Position numbers and translations under genes: made by a program
Shown: positions 11,475-24,100 of the stretch, one piece after another
How the letters are laid out: each line of letters starts with the position of its first letter
Numbering within the stretch: position 1 is the first letter of the stretch
Notes under the pieces: generated by a model
The model's database searches: none
Told to the model about the DNA's origin: nothing
The model's input: the letters and a program-made list of their open reading frames with translations, nothing else
Assembly: GCF_020740535.1 (NCBI RefSeq)
Contig: NZ_CP082362.1
Span: 6,321,501-6,385,500 of the forward strand
Length of the DNA: 64,000 bases
Source: Streptomyces profundus
GTDB taxonomy: Bacteria; Actinomycetota; Actinomycetes; Streptomycetales; Streptomycetaceae
Direction: 5' to 3'

Positions 11475-14400
11475 ATGAGCAACGAAACGCGGCTGCGCGA
11501 CTACCTGAAGCGGGCCACCACCGATCTCCAAAAGGCGCGCCGGCGGATCACCGACCTGGAGGACCAGACGCACGAGCCGATCGCGATCGTCGGCATGGCC
11601 TGCCGCTACCCCGGCGGGGTCAGCTCCCCCGAGGACCTGTGGCGGCTCCTGACCGACGGCGTCGACGCCCTCGTGGAGATGCCGAAGGACCGGGGCTGGG
11701 ACGTCGACGGGCTGTACGACCCGGACCCCGCCGCGCACGGCAAGATCTATGTGCGCGAGGGCGGCTTCGTGCCGGACGTCACGGACTTCGACGCGGGCTT
11801 CTTCGGGATCGCGCCGCGCGAGGCGCTGGCGATGGACCCCCAGCACCGTCTCCTCCTGGAGGCGTCGTGGGAGGCGATCGAGCGGGCCGTGATCGACCCG
11901 GCGTCGCTGAAGGGCACCGAGACCGGCGTCTTCATCGGGGCCTCCTACGGCGGCTACGGCACGGGTGAGGGCGAGCAGATCACCGCCATCGAGGGCCACC
12001 GGCTGACCGGCACCTCGACCAGCGTTCTCTCCGGCCGGGTCTCCTACGCGCTGGGCCTTGAGGGCCCGGCGGTGACGGTGGACACCGCCTGCTCGTCGTC
12101 CCTCGTCGCGCTGCATCTCGCGGTCGCGGCGCTGCGCGCCGGACAGTGCTCCCTCGCGCTCACCGGCGGCGTCAACGTGCTCGCGCAGCCCGACGTGTTC
12201 GTGGAGTTCAGCCGCCAGCGCGGCCTGGCCCCCGACGCCCGCTGCAAGGCGTTCGCCGCCGCTGCGGACGGCATGACCTGGGCCGAGGGCGTCGGCGTGC
12301 TGCTGGTGGAGCGGCTCTCCGACGCGCGGCGCAACGGCCACCATGTGCTGGCCGTGGTACGCGGCTCAGCCGTCAACCAGGACGGTGCCTCCAACGGGCT
12401 GACCGCGCCCAACGGGCCCTCGCAACAGCGGGTGATCCGGCAGGCGCTGGCCGACGCGCGGCTCACCGCCAGGGACGTCGACGCCGTCGAGGCGCACGGT
12501 ACCGGCACGCCGCTTGGCGACCCGATCGAGGGCCAGGCGCTGCTCGCCACCTATGGGCAGGGCCGCCCGGAGGGCCGGCCGCTGTGGCTGGGCTCGATCA
12601 AGTCGAACATCGGGCACGCGGCGGCGGCGGCCGGTGTGGCCGGCGTGATCAAGGCCGTGCTGGCGATGCGGAACGGCGTGCTGCCGAGGACGCTGCACAT
12701 CGACGAGCCGACGCCCCATATCGACTGGTCGGCCGGTGATGTCTCGCTGCTCACCGAGTCCCAGCCGTGGCCGGAGACCGGAGCCCCCCGCCGGGCCGGC
12801 GTCTCGGCGTTCGGCGTCAGCGGCACCAACGCGCACATCATCCTGGAGCAGGCGGCGGAGGCCGAGCCGGCCCAGGAGCCGGTGGTGGAGGTCGACGCGC
12901 CCGCGTCCGACGCGCCGAGGGCCTACCTGCCGTGGGTGCTCTCCGCCGCGACCGGCGACGCGCTGCGCGCGCAGGCCGCCGGCTGGCGGGACTTCGCGGC
13001 CGGACGCCCCGAGGTGTCGGTCGACGCGATCGGCTGGTCGCTGGTCTCGGCCCGCGCCGCGCTGGAGCACCGCGCCGTGGTGCTGGGCACCGAACGCGAC
13101 GAACTGACCGCCGGCCTTGAGGCGTTGGTGGGCGGCGAGTCGGCCGGTCAGGTGGTGAGGGGCGCCGTCGGCTCGGGGTCGGACGCGGTGTTCGTGTTCC
13201 CCGGCCAGGGCGCGCAGTGGGTCGGCATGGGGCTTGAGTTGGCGGACGCGTTCCCCGTGTTCAGGGGCGCGCTGGAGGAGTGCGCCGAGGCCCTGTCGAA
13301 GTGGGTCGACTGGGACCTGTGGACCGCGCTGCGGGGCGATCTGTCGCGCGAGGACGTGGTGCAGCCGCTGTCCTGGGCCGTGATGGTGTCGCTGAGCCGG
13401 CTGTGGGAGTCCTTCGGGGTGACCCCGGCCGCCGTGGTGGGGCACTCGCAGGGCGAGATCGCGGCGGCCGTGGTGGCCGGCGGGCTCTCCCTCGACGACG
13501 GCGCCCGCGTGGTGGCGCTGCGGTCCCGGGTGATCGCGAGGAAGCTGGCGGGGCGCGGTGCGATGGCGACCGTCGGGCTGTCCCTCGACGAGGTCTCCGG
13601 CTGGATCGAGGGCGTCCCCGGGGTGTCGGTCGCCGGGGTGAACGCCCCGGAGTCCACCGCGGTCGCCGGTGGCGTCCCGGAGATCGAGGAGCTGCTGCGG
13701 CGGTGGGAGTCAGGCGGCGTCTGGGCGCGGCGGATTCCCATCGACTACGCCTCGCACTCCGGGCATGTGGAGGGCGTGCGGGACGAGGTGCTGGCGGAGC
13801 TGGCGGCCGTGTCGCCGCTGCCCGGCCGGGTGCCGTTCTACTCGCCGTTGTCGGGCCAGGTGATGGACACCACCGAGTTGGACGCGGGCTACTGGTTCGA
13901 GAGCCTGCGGAACACGGTGCGGTTCCAGGACGCCACGCGGGCGGCGCTCGCGGACGGGTTCCGGAGCTTCGTCGAGGTGTCGGCGCACCCGGTGTTGAAC
14001 GTCGCGCTCGGCGAGACGGCCAGGGCCGAGGGCGCCGATGTCGCCGTGCTCGGGTCCCTGCGGCGGAACGAGGGCGGCGCCGAGCGGTGGGTGCGGTCCC
14101 TGGGCGAGGGCTGGGCCAACGGCCTGCCCGTGGAGTGGGGCCCGCTGCTCCCGAGAGTGTCGGCGCGGGCCGATCTGCCGACCGATCTGCCGACCTACCC
14201 GTTCCAGCGGCAGCGGTTCTGGATCGCCGACCACGCGGACCCGGCCGGCACGGTGGACGCGGCGGGGCTCGGCCTGTCGAGCGCCGACCACCCGCTGTTG
14301 GGGGCCTCGGTCGGCCTGGCCGACAGCGACGAGCATGTGCTGACGGGCCGGCTGTCCCTGTCGTCCCACCCGTGGCTGGCCGATCACGCCGTCGGCGGCG

Positions 14401-17400
14401 TGGTGCTGCTGCCGGGCACGGCGTTTGTCGAGATGGTGGTGCGGGCCGGCGACCAGGTCGGATGCGGTGTCATCGAGGAGTTGACGCTGGAGGCGCCGTT
14501 GCTGTTCTCCGGCGACGCCGGGGCGCGGCTCCAGGTCGTGGTGGGCGGCGTGGACACCAACGGGCGCCGCTCGGTCGGGGTGTTCTCCCGCCAGGAGGGG
14601 GCCGAGGAGTCCGAGGAGTGGATACGCCACGCCAGCGGCGCGCTGGCCGGCGGCACCGTCTCCGCGGAGCCCGTGACCAACGGGGTGTGGCCGCCCGAGG
14701 AGGCCGAGGCCCTGGACGCCGAGGGCTACTACGAGCTGGCGGCCGACTCGGAGTATGTCTACGGCCCCGCGTTCCAGGGCATGAGGGCCGCCTGGCGGCG
14801 CGGGGGCGACCTGTTCGCCGAGGTGCGGCTGCCGGACGCGCTGCGCCAGGACGCCTCCCGCTTCGGCATCCACCCGGCGCTGCTCGACGCGGCGCTGCAC
14901 ATCTTCGCGTTCGCCGGGATCGGCGAGGACGGCGAGAAGCATCTGCCGTTCTCCTGGGGCGGGGTGACCCTGCACGCCTCCGGCGCGACCGACCTGCGGG
15001 TGCGGATGACCGTCCAGGCGGACGACACCGTGACCCTGACCGCCGAGGACCCCACGGGGCAGCCCGTCATCACGGTGCGGGCCTTCATCACCCGCCCCGT
15101 CTCCGTCGAGGCGCTGCGGCAGGCGCGTAACGCCTCCCACACGGAGCCGCTCTACTCCCTGGAGTGGGCGGCGGCCCCCGAGGCGGCCGACGCCACGCCG
15201 CCGCGCATCGACGGCTGGGCCGTGCTGGGCGGGGACAGCGTCCTCGGGCTGCCCACCACGCACCGCGATGTCGCCGGCCTGCGCGCCGAGTTGAGCGCGG
15301 GCGCCACCGTCCCCGAGGTCGCGGTGTGGGCCGTTCCGGACGCGGGCGTCGGCCCGGACGACGATGCCGCCACCTCCCTCGCGGCGACCCGGACCCTGCT
15401 GGGGCGGGTGCTGGGGGAGGTGCGGGAGTGGCTGGCCGAGGAGCGGCTGGCGGACTCCCGGCTGCTCGTGCTGACGCGGGGCGCCGCCTCGGGCGGGGAC
15501 CCGGCGGCGGCCTCGGTCAGCGGCCTGCTGCGCTCCGCGCAGAGCGAGCACCCCGACCGGTTCCTCCTGGCCGATCTGGCCGCCGACGTGTCGGACGAGG
15601 ACGCCGCCCGGCTGCTGCCGGGCACGGCGAAGCTCTTCGAGAGCCATGGCGAGGGGCAGTTCTCGGTGCGCGCGGACGGGCTGTTCGTGCCGCGCTTCGC
15701 CCGCCTGGACGCCGGCGGGTCGCTCGTCGCGCCCGGGGACGTCACCGCCTGGCGCCTCGACAGCGAGCACCCCGGCGTGCTGGAGAACCTCGCGCTGCTG
15801 CCGAGCCCCGAGGCCGTCGAGCCGCTGGGGGAGAACGAGCTGCGGGTGTCGGTGCGGACGGCGGGTCTCAACTTCCGTGATGTGCTGATCGCCCTGGGCA
15901 TGTACCCGGACCGGGCGGTGATGGGCACCGAGGGTGCCGGCGTCGTGGTCGAGGTCGGCTCCGCCGTGACCGATCTGGTGCCGGGGGATCGGGTGATGGG
16001 TCTGCTGCCGGGCGGCTTCGGTCCCCTCGCGGTCACCGACCAACGGGATCTGGCCCCGGTCCCCGAGTCGCTGACGTGGGAGCAGGCCGCCTCGGTGCCG
16101 GTCGCGTTCCTGACCGCCTGGCACGGGCTGGTCGATCTGGGACGACTGCGGGCCGGTCAGCGGGTGTTGGTGCACGCGGCGGCCGGTGGTGTCGGGATGG
16201 CCGCCGTGCAGCTGGCCCACTACCTGGGGGCCGAGGTGTTCGCCACGGCCAGCGAGGGCAAGTGGGACACGCTGCGGTCGATGGGTCTTGACGACGCCCA
16301 TATCGCGTCGTCCAGGACGCTGGACTTCGAGGGCGCCTTCGCCGCTGTCGCCGGCGGGGAGGGCATCGATGTGGTGCTGAACTCGCTGACCGAGGAGTTC
16401 ATCGACGCGTCGCTTCGACTGCTGAGGCCAGGCGGCCGGTTCGTGGAGATGGGGAAGATCGATCTCCGCGATCCCCAGCGGATCGCCGAGGCGCATCAGG
16501 GCGTCCACTACGAGGCGTTCGACCTGGGCGATGTGCCCAAGGACAAGAAGCACGCCATGTTCGGCGTGATCGCCTCGCTGCTGCGCGACGGCACGCTGAC
16601 GCCGCTGCCGACCCGGGTGTGGGACGTGCGGCGGGCCCCCGAGGCGTTCCGCTTCATGAGCCAGGCCCGCCATGTCGGCAAGATCGTCCTCACCGTGCCG
16701 ACAGGTTGGGACCCCGAGGGCACCGTCCTGATCACCGGCGGCACCGGATCGCTGGGCGGCCTGCTGGCGCGGCATTTGGTGACCACGCGCGGCGTGCGGC
16801 ACCTGCTGTTGACCAGCCGACGGGGCCAGGACGCGCCCGGCGCCGCGGAGTTGCGGGACGAGCTGGTCGAACTGGGCGCCGAGGTCTCGGTGGTGGCGTG
16901 CGACACCTCCGACCGGGAGGCGCTGGCCGCGCTGCTGAAGGGGGTCCCCGCCGACCACCCGCTGACCGCCGTGATCCACACGGCGGCCGTGCTCGACGAC
17001 GGCGTGATCGGGGCCCTCACCGAGGAGTCCATCGACCGGGTGCTGCGGCCCAAGGCCGACACCGCCCTGCATCTGCACGAGTTGACGCGCGAGATGGACC
17101 TGGCGGCCTTTGTGCTGTTCTCCTCGGCCTCCGGCGTGCTCGGCGGCCCGGGGCAGGCCAACTACGCCGCCGCGAACCTCTATCTCGACGCCCTCGCCGA
17201 GCGCCGTCGCGCCCAGGGGCTCCCCGCCGTCTCCATGGCCTGGGGCTACTGGGCCGAGTCGACGGGGCTCGCCGGCCAGCTCAGCCGGGAGGACAAGGCC
17301 CGCATGGCCCGCAGCGGCGTCGCCGCCATCTCGAACGCGCAGGGTCTGGCGATGTTCGACTCCGCGCTGGCCAGGGACGAGGCCGTGGCCCTGCCGGTGG

Positions 17401-18059
17401 GTCTCGACCTGTCGGCGCTGCGCGCCCAGGCGTCCGCCGGCACCCTGCCCACGATCTTCCAGGGACTCGTCCGCGCCCCCGCCCGGCGCACCACGGCGGG
17501 TGAGGGCGGATCGGGAGAGGTCTCGTTGACCCGGCGCCTGGCCGGTCTCACCCCGGACCGTCAGGAACAGCTCCTCGCCGAGCTGGTCCGTGGGCACGCC
17601 TCGGTCGTGCTGGGGCATGTCAGCGCCGACGCCATCGAGATGGACAAGGGGTTCAAGGACCTCGGCATCGACTCGCTGATGGCCGTCGACCTCAGGAACC
17701 GCCTCAACGCGGCCACCGGGCTGCGGCTCCCCGCCACCCTCGTCTTCGACTATCCGACGCCCAAGGCGCTGGCCGGGCGGATGGCCGAGCTGTTGGTGAC
17801 GGAACACTCCACCGCGCAGCCGGTGCTCGACCAGCTCTCCGAGCTGGAGTCCGCGCTCTCCTCGGTGACCGCCGACGACCACACCCACGAACAGGTCGCC
17901 AAGCAGCTCCAGAACCTGCTGTGGAGTTGGAACGAGCGGGCGAGGGAGACGTCGTCCGCGCGGGAGGCCGACGCGGCGGCGCCCGACGAGGTGGATGTCG
18001 CCTCGGCGTCGGCCGACGAGCTGTTCCGCATGCTCGACACGGGCCTGGGACAGCCCTGA
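11475..18059 (+). CDS. Type I modular PKS, one fully reducing module: KS-AT-DH-ER-KR-ACP (PKS-3)
   Basis: This protein has 2194 residues. The frame is open further upstream into PKS-2, but ATG 11475 gives the usual docking start [18 protein letters not shown], so I chose it; it lies 28 bases after the PKS-2 stop. Domains are KS (33-460, Cys206), AT (570-870, Ser658, YASH 758-761, methylmalonyl type), DH (935-1210, His971 in HxxxGxxxxP, Asp1138), ER (1440-1740, Tyr1477 in LGMYP), KR (1750-1930, LDD motif, Tyr1897, B-type) and ACP (Ser2067). A helical C-terminal docking region ends [18 protein letters not shown]. It should add one methylmalonate unit and reduce the beta-carbon to CH2. The Tyr in LGMYP is, as I recall the Kwan rule, the residue linked to 2S-methyl products; this correlation needs alignment. 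The ER is nearly identical in DNA to that of PKS-2. Confidence 0.97.
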   Translation: MSNETRLRDYLKRATTDLQKARRRITDLEDQTHEPIAIVGMACRYPGGVSSPEDLWRLLTDGVDALVEMPKDRGWDVDGLYDPDPAAHGKIYVREGGFVPDVTDFDAGFFGIAPREALAMDPQHRLLLEASWEAIERAVIDPASLKGTETGVFIGASYGGYGTGEGEQITAIEGHRLTGTSTSVLSGRVSYALGLEGPAVTVDTACSSSLVALHLAVAALRAGQCSLALTGGVNVLAQPDVFVEFSRQRGLAPDARCKAFAAAADGMTWAEGVGVLLVERLSDARRNGHHVLAVVRGSAVNQDGASNGLTAPNGPSQQRVIRQALADARLTARDVDAVEAHGTGTPLGDPIEGQALLATYGQGRPEGRPLWLGSIKSNIGHAAAAAGVAGVIKAVLAMRNGVLPRTLHIDEPTPHIDWSAGDVSLLTESQPWPETGAPRRAGVSAFGVSGTNAHIILEQAAEAEPAQEPVVEVDAPASDAPRAYLPWVLSAATGDALRAQAAGWRDFAAGRPEVSVDAIGWSLVSARAALEHRAVVLGTERDELTAGLEALVGGESAGQVVRGAVGSGSDAVFVFPGQGAQWVGMGLELADAFPVFRGALEECAEALSKWVDWDLWTALRGDLSREDVVQPLSWAVMVSLSRLWESFGVTPAAVVGHSQGEIAAAVVAGGLSLDDGARVVALRSRVIARKLAGRGAMATVGLSLDEVSGWIEGVPGVSVAGVNAPESTAVAGGVPEIEELLRRWESGGVWARRIPIDYASHSGHVEGVRDEVLAELAAVSPLPGRVPFYSPLSGQVMDTTELDAGYWFESLRNTVRFQDATRAALADGFRSFVEVSAHPVLNVALGETARAEGADVAVLGSLRRNEGGAERWVRSLGEGWANGLPVEWGPLLPRVSARADLPTDLPTYPFQRQRFWIADHADPAGTVDAAGLGLSSADHPLLGASVGLADSDEHVLTGRLSLSSHPWLADHAVGGVVLLPGTAFVEMVVRAGDQVGCGVIEELTLEAPLLFSGDAGARLQVVVGGVDTNGRRSVGVFSRQEGAEESEEWIRHASGALAGGTVSAEPVTNGVWPPEEAEALDAEGYYELAADSEYVYGPAFQGMRAAWRRGGDLFAEVRLPDALRQDASRFGIHPALLDAALHIFAFAGIGEDGEKHLPFSWGGVTLHASGATDLRVRMTVQADDTVTLTAEDPTGQPVITVRAFITRPVSVEALRQARNASHTEPLYSLEWAAAPEAADATPPRIDGWAVLGGDSVLGLPTTHRDVAGLRAELSAGATVPEVAVWAVPDAGVGPDDDAATSLAATRTLLGRVLGEVREWLAEERLADSRLLVLTRGAASGGDPAAASVSGLLRSAQSEHPDRFLLADLAADVSDEDAARLLPGTAKLFESHGEGQFSVRADGLFVPRFARLDAGGSLVAPGDVTAWRLDSEHPGVLENLALLPSPEAVEPLGENELRVSVRTAGLNFRDVLIALGMYPDRAVMGTEGAGVVVEVGSAVTDLVPGDRVMGLLPGGFGPLAVTDQRDLAPVPESLTWEQAASVPVAFLTAWHGLVDLGRLRAGQRVLVHAAAGGVGMAAVQLAHYLGAEVFATASEGKWDTLRSMGLDDAHIASSRTLDFEGAFAAVAGGEGIDVVLNSLTEEFIDASLRLLRPGGRFVEMGKIDLRDPQRIAEAHQGVHYEAFDLGDVPKDKKHAMFGVIASLLRDGTLTPLPTRVWDVRRAPEAFRFMSQARHVGKIVLTVPTGWDPEGTVLITGGTGSLGGLLARHLVTTRGVRHLLLTSRRGQDAPGAAELRDELVELGAEVSVVACDTSDREALAALLKGVPADHPLTAVIHTAAVLDDGVIGALTEESIDRVLRPKADTALHLHELTREMDLAAFVLFSSASGVLGGPGQANYAAANLYLDALAERRRAQGLPAVSMAWGYWAESTGLAGQLSREDKARMARSGVAAISNAQGLAMFDSALARDEAVALPVGLDLSALRAQASAGTLPTIFQGLVRAPARRTTAGEGGSGEVSLTRRLAGLTPDRQEQLLAELVRGHASVVLGHVSADAIEMDKGFKDLGIDSLMAVDLRNRLNAATGLRLPATLVFDYPTPKALAGRMAELLVTEHSTAQPVLDQLSELESALSSVTADDHTHEQVAKQLQNLLWSWNERARETSSAREADAAAPDEVDVASASADELFRMLDTGLGQP
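15867..16437 (+). repeat. Near-identical ER segment shared with PKS-2 (copy 2)
   Basis: This is the partner of 4775-5345. It begins at the codons for [14 protein letters not shown] and ends just before RFVEMGK, with a more divergent centre. Confidence 0.85.
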
Positions 18060-18109
18060 GTTTCCCGCCCACTGGAACGTCCACCCGGTTTCAACTGGAG
18101 AGAACCCCC

Positions 18110-21100
18110 ATGCCCAACGACGCCAGCTCACCGCAGAACGAGGAGAAGCTCCTCGACTACCTCAGGCGTGCCACCCTCGATCTGCGTAGGACCCAGCAGG
18201 AACTGAGCGCCGTCCAGGCACGAGAGCAGGAGCCCATCGCCATCGTGGGGATGGCCTGCCGCTACCCGGGCGGGGTCGCCTCGCCCGAGGATCTGTGGCG
18301 CCTTCTCTCCGACGGGGTGGACGGGGTGTCCCCCTTCCCCACGGACCGGGGCTGGGACCTCGACGGGCTGTACGACCCGGACCCGGACGCCCACGGCAAG
18401 ACCTATGTCCAGTCCGGTGGCTTCCTGGAGGGGGTCGACCAGTTCGACCCGGCCCTGTTCGGCATCTCGCCGCGCGAGGCCCTGATGATGGACCCCCACC
18501 AGCGGCTCGTCATGGAGCTGGCCTGGGAGACCTTCGAGCGCGCCGGCATCGACCCGCTGTCCACCCACGGCGGTGACATCGGCACGTTCATCGGCACCAA
18601 CCCGCTCGACTACCACCTGGGGGAGACCGACACGCCCGAGGGCGACCCGGGGCACCGGGTCACCGGCAGCGCGCCCAGCATCATCTCCGGGCGCATCGCC
18701 TACACCTTCGGCCTTGAGGGGCCGGCGGTGACCGTGGACACCGCCTGCTCCTCGTCGCTGGTCGCCCTCCACCTCGCGGTCAACGCGCTGCGGCTCGGCG
18801 ACTGTTCGATGGCGCTCGCCGGCGGCGTCGCCGTGCTGTCCCTGCCGGCCGGCTTCGTGGGCTTCAGCCACCAGCGGGCGATGTCCAAGGACGGCCGCTG
18901 CCGGGCCTTCTCCGCCGACGCCGACGGCATGGGCATGGGCGAGGGCGCCGGCATGCTGCTGGTGGAACGCCTCTCCGACGCGCGCCGCAAGGGCCACCCG
19001 GTGCTGGCCGTGGTGCGCGGCTCCGCCATCAACCAGGACGGCGCCTCCAACGGCCTCACCGCGCCCAACGGCCCGTCCCAACAGCGCGTCATCGAGGCCG
19101 CCCTGGCCAACGCGCGGCTCACCGCCGACCACATCGACGCCGTCGAGGCACACGGCACCGGCACCACGCTGGGCGACCCGATCGAGGCCCAGGCGATCAT
19201 CGCCACCTACGGGCAGAACCGGCCGGCCGACCGGCCGATCTGGCTCGGCTCGCTGAAGTCGAACGTCGCCCACACCCAGGCGGCGGCCGGCGTCGGCGGC
19301 GTCATCAAGTCCGTGCTGGCCATGCGGCACGGCATCCTCCCCAAGACGCTGCACGCGGACCAGCCCTCGACCAAGATCGACTGGGACGCGGGCGCCGTGG
19401 CCCTGCTCGGCGCCCCCACCCCGTGGCCCGACCGGGGGCAGCCGCGCCGGATGGGCGTCTCCTCGTTCGGGGTGAGCGGCACCAACGCGCACGTCATCCT
19501 GGAGCAGGTCACGGAGGAGCTGGAGCCCGCGCCCGCCGCCGACGGCGCCGAGCCGGCGGCGCTGCCCGAGGGCACCCCCGTCCCGTGGGCGCTCTCGGGG
19601 CACACCCCCAAGGCGCTGCGGGAGCAGGCCGGCCGGCTGCTCAACCACCTCGACGACCACCCCGAGGAGGACCTCGGGGCCGTCGCCCACGCGCTGCTCA
19701 CCACCAGGGCGGCGCTCGACCACCGCGCGGTGGCCGTCGGCGCCGACCACGCCGAACTGCGGCGCGCGCTGCGCGCCATCGCCGACGACACCCCCGAGGC
19801 GGCGGAGAACGCCGCCGTCGGCGGCGTCAGCGAGGGCATCGGCCAGCCGGTGTTCGTCTTCCCCGGCCAGGGCTCCCAGTGGCTCGGCATGGCGGTCGAA
19901 CTCCTCGACTCCACACCGAGGTTCGCCGAGGAGTTCCACCGTGCCGCGGCCCCCGTCGAGGCGCTGGTCGACTGGTCGGCGCAGGAGGTGCTGCGCGGCC
20001 CGGAGGACAGCGAGGAGCTGGCCCGCGTCGATGTCGTGCAGCCGCTGCTGTATGTGGTGATGGTCGCGCTGGCCGGGCTCTGGAAGAGCTTCGGGGTGCG
20101 GCCCGGCGCGGTCGTCGGCCACTCGCAGGGCGAGATCGCCGCCGCCGTGGTGGCCGGCGCGCTGACCCCCGAGGACGGGGCGCGGATCGTCGTGATCCGC
20201 AGCCGGCTGATCCGCGAACGGCTGGCCGGCCGGGGCGGCATGGCCTCGGTCGCGCTGGGCCGCGAGGCGACGGAGGAGCTCCTCGCCCGCTGGGACGACC
20301 GGCTCACCGTGGCGGCGGCCAACGGCAGCGGCTCCACCGTGATAGCTGGCGAGACAGCGGCCGTCGACGCGCTGATCGCCGCCTGCGAGGCCGAGGAGAT
20401 CAGGATCCGCCGCATCCCGGTGGACTACGCCTCGCACTCCCCGCAGGTGGACGAGATCGCCGAGGAACTCCGCGCCGCCCTGGCCGACATCAGGCCCCGC
20501 TCCTGCGATGTGCCGTTCCACTCCACCGTCGAGCGCGGCCCGATCGACACCGCCGGCCTCGACGCCGACTACTGGGTGCGGAACCTGCGGCAGCCCGTCG
20601 AGTTCGCCGACGTCGTCGCGCGGCTGACGGAGACGGGCCAGCGGGTGTTCGTCGAGTCGAGCCCGCACCCGGTGCTGATGATGGCGGTGGCGGAGACCGC
20701 CGGCGCCGACACCCTGACCGTGGGCTCCCTCCGGCGGGGCGACGGCGGCCTCGGACGTTTCCTGCTCTCCCTCGGCGAGGCGTGGTCCTGGGGCGTCGAC
20801 GTCGACTGGTCCGTGCTGCCCCTCGGCGGCGCCCGGCGCCATGTCCACCTGCCCACCTACGCCTTCCAGCGCCAGCGCTACTGGGCCTACGACCACGCCG
20901 CGCGGGACGCGGTGGAGGGCCGGGCCGCCGGCCCGGTCGACCAGGCCGAGGCGGAGTTCTGGGACGCGGTGGAGCGCCAGGACGTGCGGGCCCTCTCGGA
21001 CGCGCTGGCCTTCGAGGGCGACGAACTGGGCGGCGTGCTGCCCGCGTTGGCGTCCTGGCGACGCCGGCGCCGCGAGCAGTCGGCGCTGGAGTCCTGGCGC

Positions 21101-24100
21101 TACCGGATCGACTGGAACCCCCTGCCGTCCACCGCCGTCGGGCGGCTGACCGGCACCTGGCTGCTGGCCCTGCCGGCCGACGCGGACCAGCACGCCTGGG
21201 CCGAGGGCGCCGCCGGGGCCATCGAGGCGCACGGCGCGGCGACGGCCAGGCTGACGGTGCCGGCGGGCAGCGGCCGGGAGGAGCTGCGCCGGCTCGTCGC
21301 CGACGCTGTCACCGCCGTGGGGGACACCCCGATCGCCGGCGTCCTCTCGCTGCTCGCCCTCGACGAGAGCCCCGCCCCCGACGTGCCGGCCGTCACCAGC
21401 GGCACCCTCGGCAACCTGGCCCTGATCCAGGCGCTCGGGGACGAGAAGGTCACCGCCGCGCTGTGGTTCGCCACCCGGGGCGCCGTCTCCGTCGGCGCCG
21501 CCGACCCGCTCACCCACCCCGAGCAGGCGGCCACCTGGGGCCTCGGCCGGGCCGCCGCGACGGAGTACCCGCACCGCTGGGGCGGGTTGGTCGACCTTCC
21601 CGAGTCCGTCGACGAACGCTCCGGCGCCCGGCTGGCCGCGCTCCTCGCCGGGGAGCTGGGCGATCCGCGCGAGGACCAGGTCGCCGTGCGCGCCGCCGGC
21701 GTCCACGCGGCGCGGCTCACCCGCATGCCGCGTCCCGGCAGCACCAGCGACTCCGGCTGGCGCCCGCCGCGCGGCACCGTGCTGATCACCGGTGGCACCG
21801 GTGGCATCGGCGGCCATGTCGCCCGCTGGCTCGCCCGCGAGGGCGCCGAGCACCTGCTGCTCACCAGCAGGCGCGGCGCCGACGCCCCCGGCGCCGCCGA
21901 ACTGGCCGACGAACTGACCGCGTTGGGCGCCCGGGTGACCGTCGCTGCCTGCGATGTCGCCGACCGCTCGGCGCTCGCCGGGCTGCTCGCCGACCTCCCC
22001 GCCGAACTGCCGCTCGGCGCGGTGTTCCACACCGCCGGCGTCCTGGACGACGTGATCCTGGACACCGTCACCCCCGAGAGCATGGGGCATGTCGCCGCGG
22101 GCAAGGCCCTGGCGGCGCGCCATCTCCACGAGCTGACGGCCGGAGCTGACCTGGCCGCCTTCGTGCTCTTCTCCTCGTTCGCCAGCCTCCTGCCCAACGT
22201 CGGCCAGGGCAACTACACGGCCGCCAACAACTACCTCGACGCGCTGGCCCTGCACCGCCGCGCCGAGGGCCTGACCGCCACCTCCGTCCAGTGGGGCTCG
22301 TGGGGCGGCGGCGGACTCACCGAGGGCGAGCTGGGCGAACGGCTCAGCGCGGACGGCGTTCCGCAGATGGCGCCGCAGCTCGCCATCGCCGGGCTCGCCC
22401 GCGCGCTCGGCGACGACGACGGCCTGGTGGCCGTGGTCGACGTCGACTGGAACGTGGCCGCCTCGCCCACCTCCGTCTCCCGGATCGCGCCGCTGATCAC
22501 CACCATCCCCGAGGCCAGGCGCGCCTTCGACGGAGGCGAGAAGGCCGCCGCCGGCCAGGGCACCGACCTGGCGGTGCGGCTCGCCGCGCTCGGCGACGCC
22601 GACCGGGACCGCGAGCTGGCCGATCTGGTCCGCACCCAGGCCGCCATGGCCCTGGGCCACGCGGACGGCGAAGCCGTCGCCGGCACCCGGGCGTTCAAGG
22701 ACCTGGGCGTGGACTCGATGATCGCCGTCAACCTGCGGAACAGCCTGAGCCGGACCACCGGCCTGCCGCTGCCCGCCACCCTGGTCTTCGACCACCCCAC
22801 CCCCAACGAGCTGGCCGCGTTCCTCAAGGAGAGCCTCTTCGGCCGGTCCGAACAGCCCCGGCCCGCCGCGCTGCCAGCCGCCGGGACCCCCGACGACGAC
22901 GACCCCATCGCCATCGTCGGGATGGCCTGCCGCTTCCCCGGCGGGGTGACGTCCCCCGAGGACCTCTGGCAGCTGGTCGCCGAAGGTCGCGACGCCATCG
23001 CCGAGTTCCCCACCGACCGGGGCTGGGACATCGACGGCATCTACGACCCCGACCCCGAGGCCCCCGGCAAGACCTACGTCCGCGAGGGCGGGTTCCTCGA
23101 CGACGCGGGGCGCTTCGACGCCGGCTTCTTCGGGATCTCCCCGCGCGAGGCGCTGGCGATGGACCCCCAGCAGCGTCTGCTCCTCGAAGTGTCCTGGGAG
23201 GCGCTGGAGCGCGCCGGCCTCGCGCCGGCCGCGCTCCAGGGCAGCCCGGTCGGCGTCTTCATCGGCGGCGGCCAGCGCGGCTACATCCCCTCCGACGGCG
23301 AACTGCCCGAAGGCACCGAGGGCTTCCTGATGACCGGCAACGCGTCCAGCGTGATGTCCGGCCGGATCTCCTACACGCTGGGTCTCGAAGGCCCGGCGGT
23401 CACCGTCGACACCGCCTGCTCCTCGTCGCTCGTCGCGCTGCACCAGGCGGCGCAGGCGGTGCGGCAGGGCGAGTGCGGAATGGCGCTGGTCGGCGGCGTC
23501 ACCATCGTGCCGGACGTGGACCTCTTCGTGGAGTTCAGCCGGCAGCGCGGCCTGGCGCCCGACGGCCGCTGCAAGGCGTTCGCCGACACCGCCGACGGCA
23601 CCGCCTGGGCCGAGGGCGTCGGCGTGCTGGTGGTCGAGCGCCTCTCCAGCGCCCGCGCCGCCGGCCATCCGGTGCTCGCCGTGGTGCGCGGCTCCGCCGT
23701 CAACCAGGACGGCGCGTCCAACGGGCTGACCGCGCCCAACGGCCCGTCGCAGCAGCGCGTCATCCGGCAGGCGCTGGCCAACGCCCGGCTCACGCCCCAG
23801 GAGATCGACGCCGTCGAGGCGCACGGCACCGGCACCTCACTCGGCGACCCGATCGAGGCCCAGGCGCTGATGGCCGTCTACGGCCAGGACCGCGCCGACC
23901 GGGAACCCCTCTGGCTGGGCTCGGTCAAGTCGAACATCGGCCACACCCAGGCAGCCGCCGGCGCGGCCAGCATCATCAAGATGGTGATGGCCATGCGCTC
24001 GGGATCACTCCCCGGCACCCTGCACGTCGATGAGCCCTCCTCACACATCGACTGGTCCGCGGGCCAGGTGGAGCTGCTCACCGAGGCCAGGCCGTGGCCG

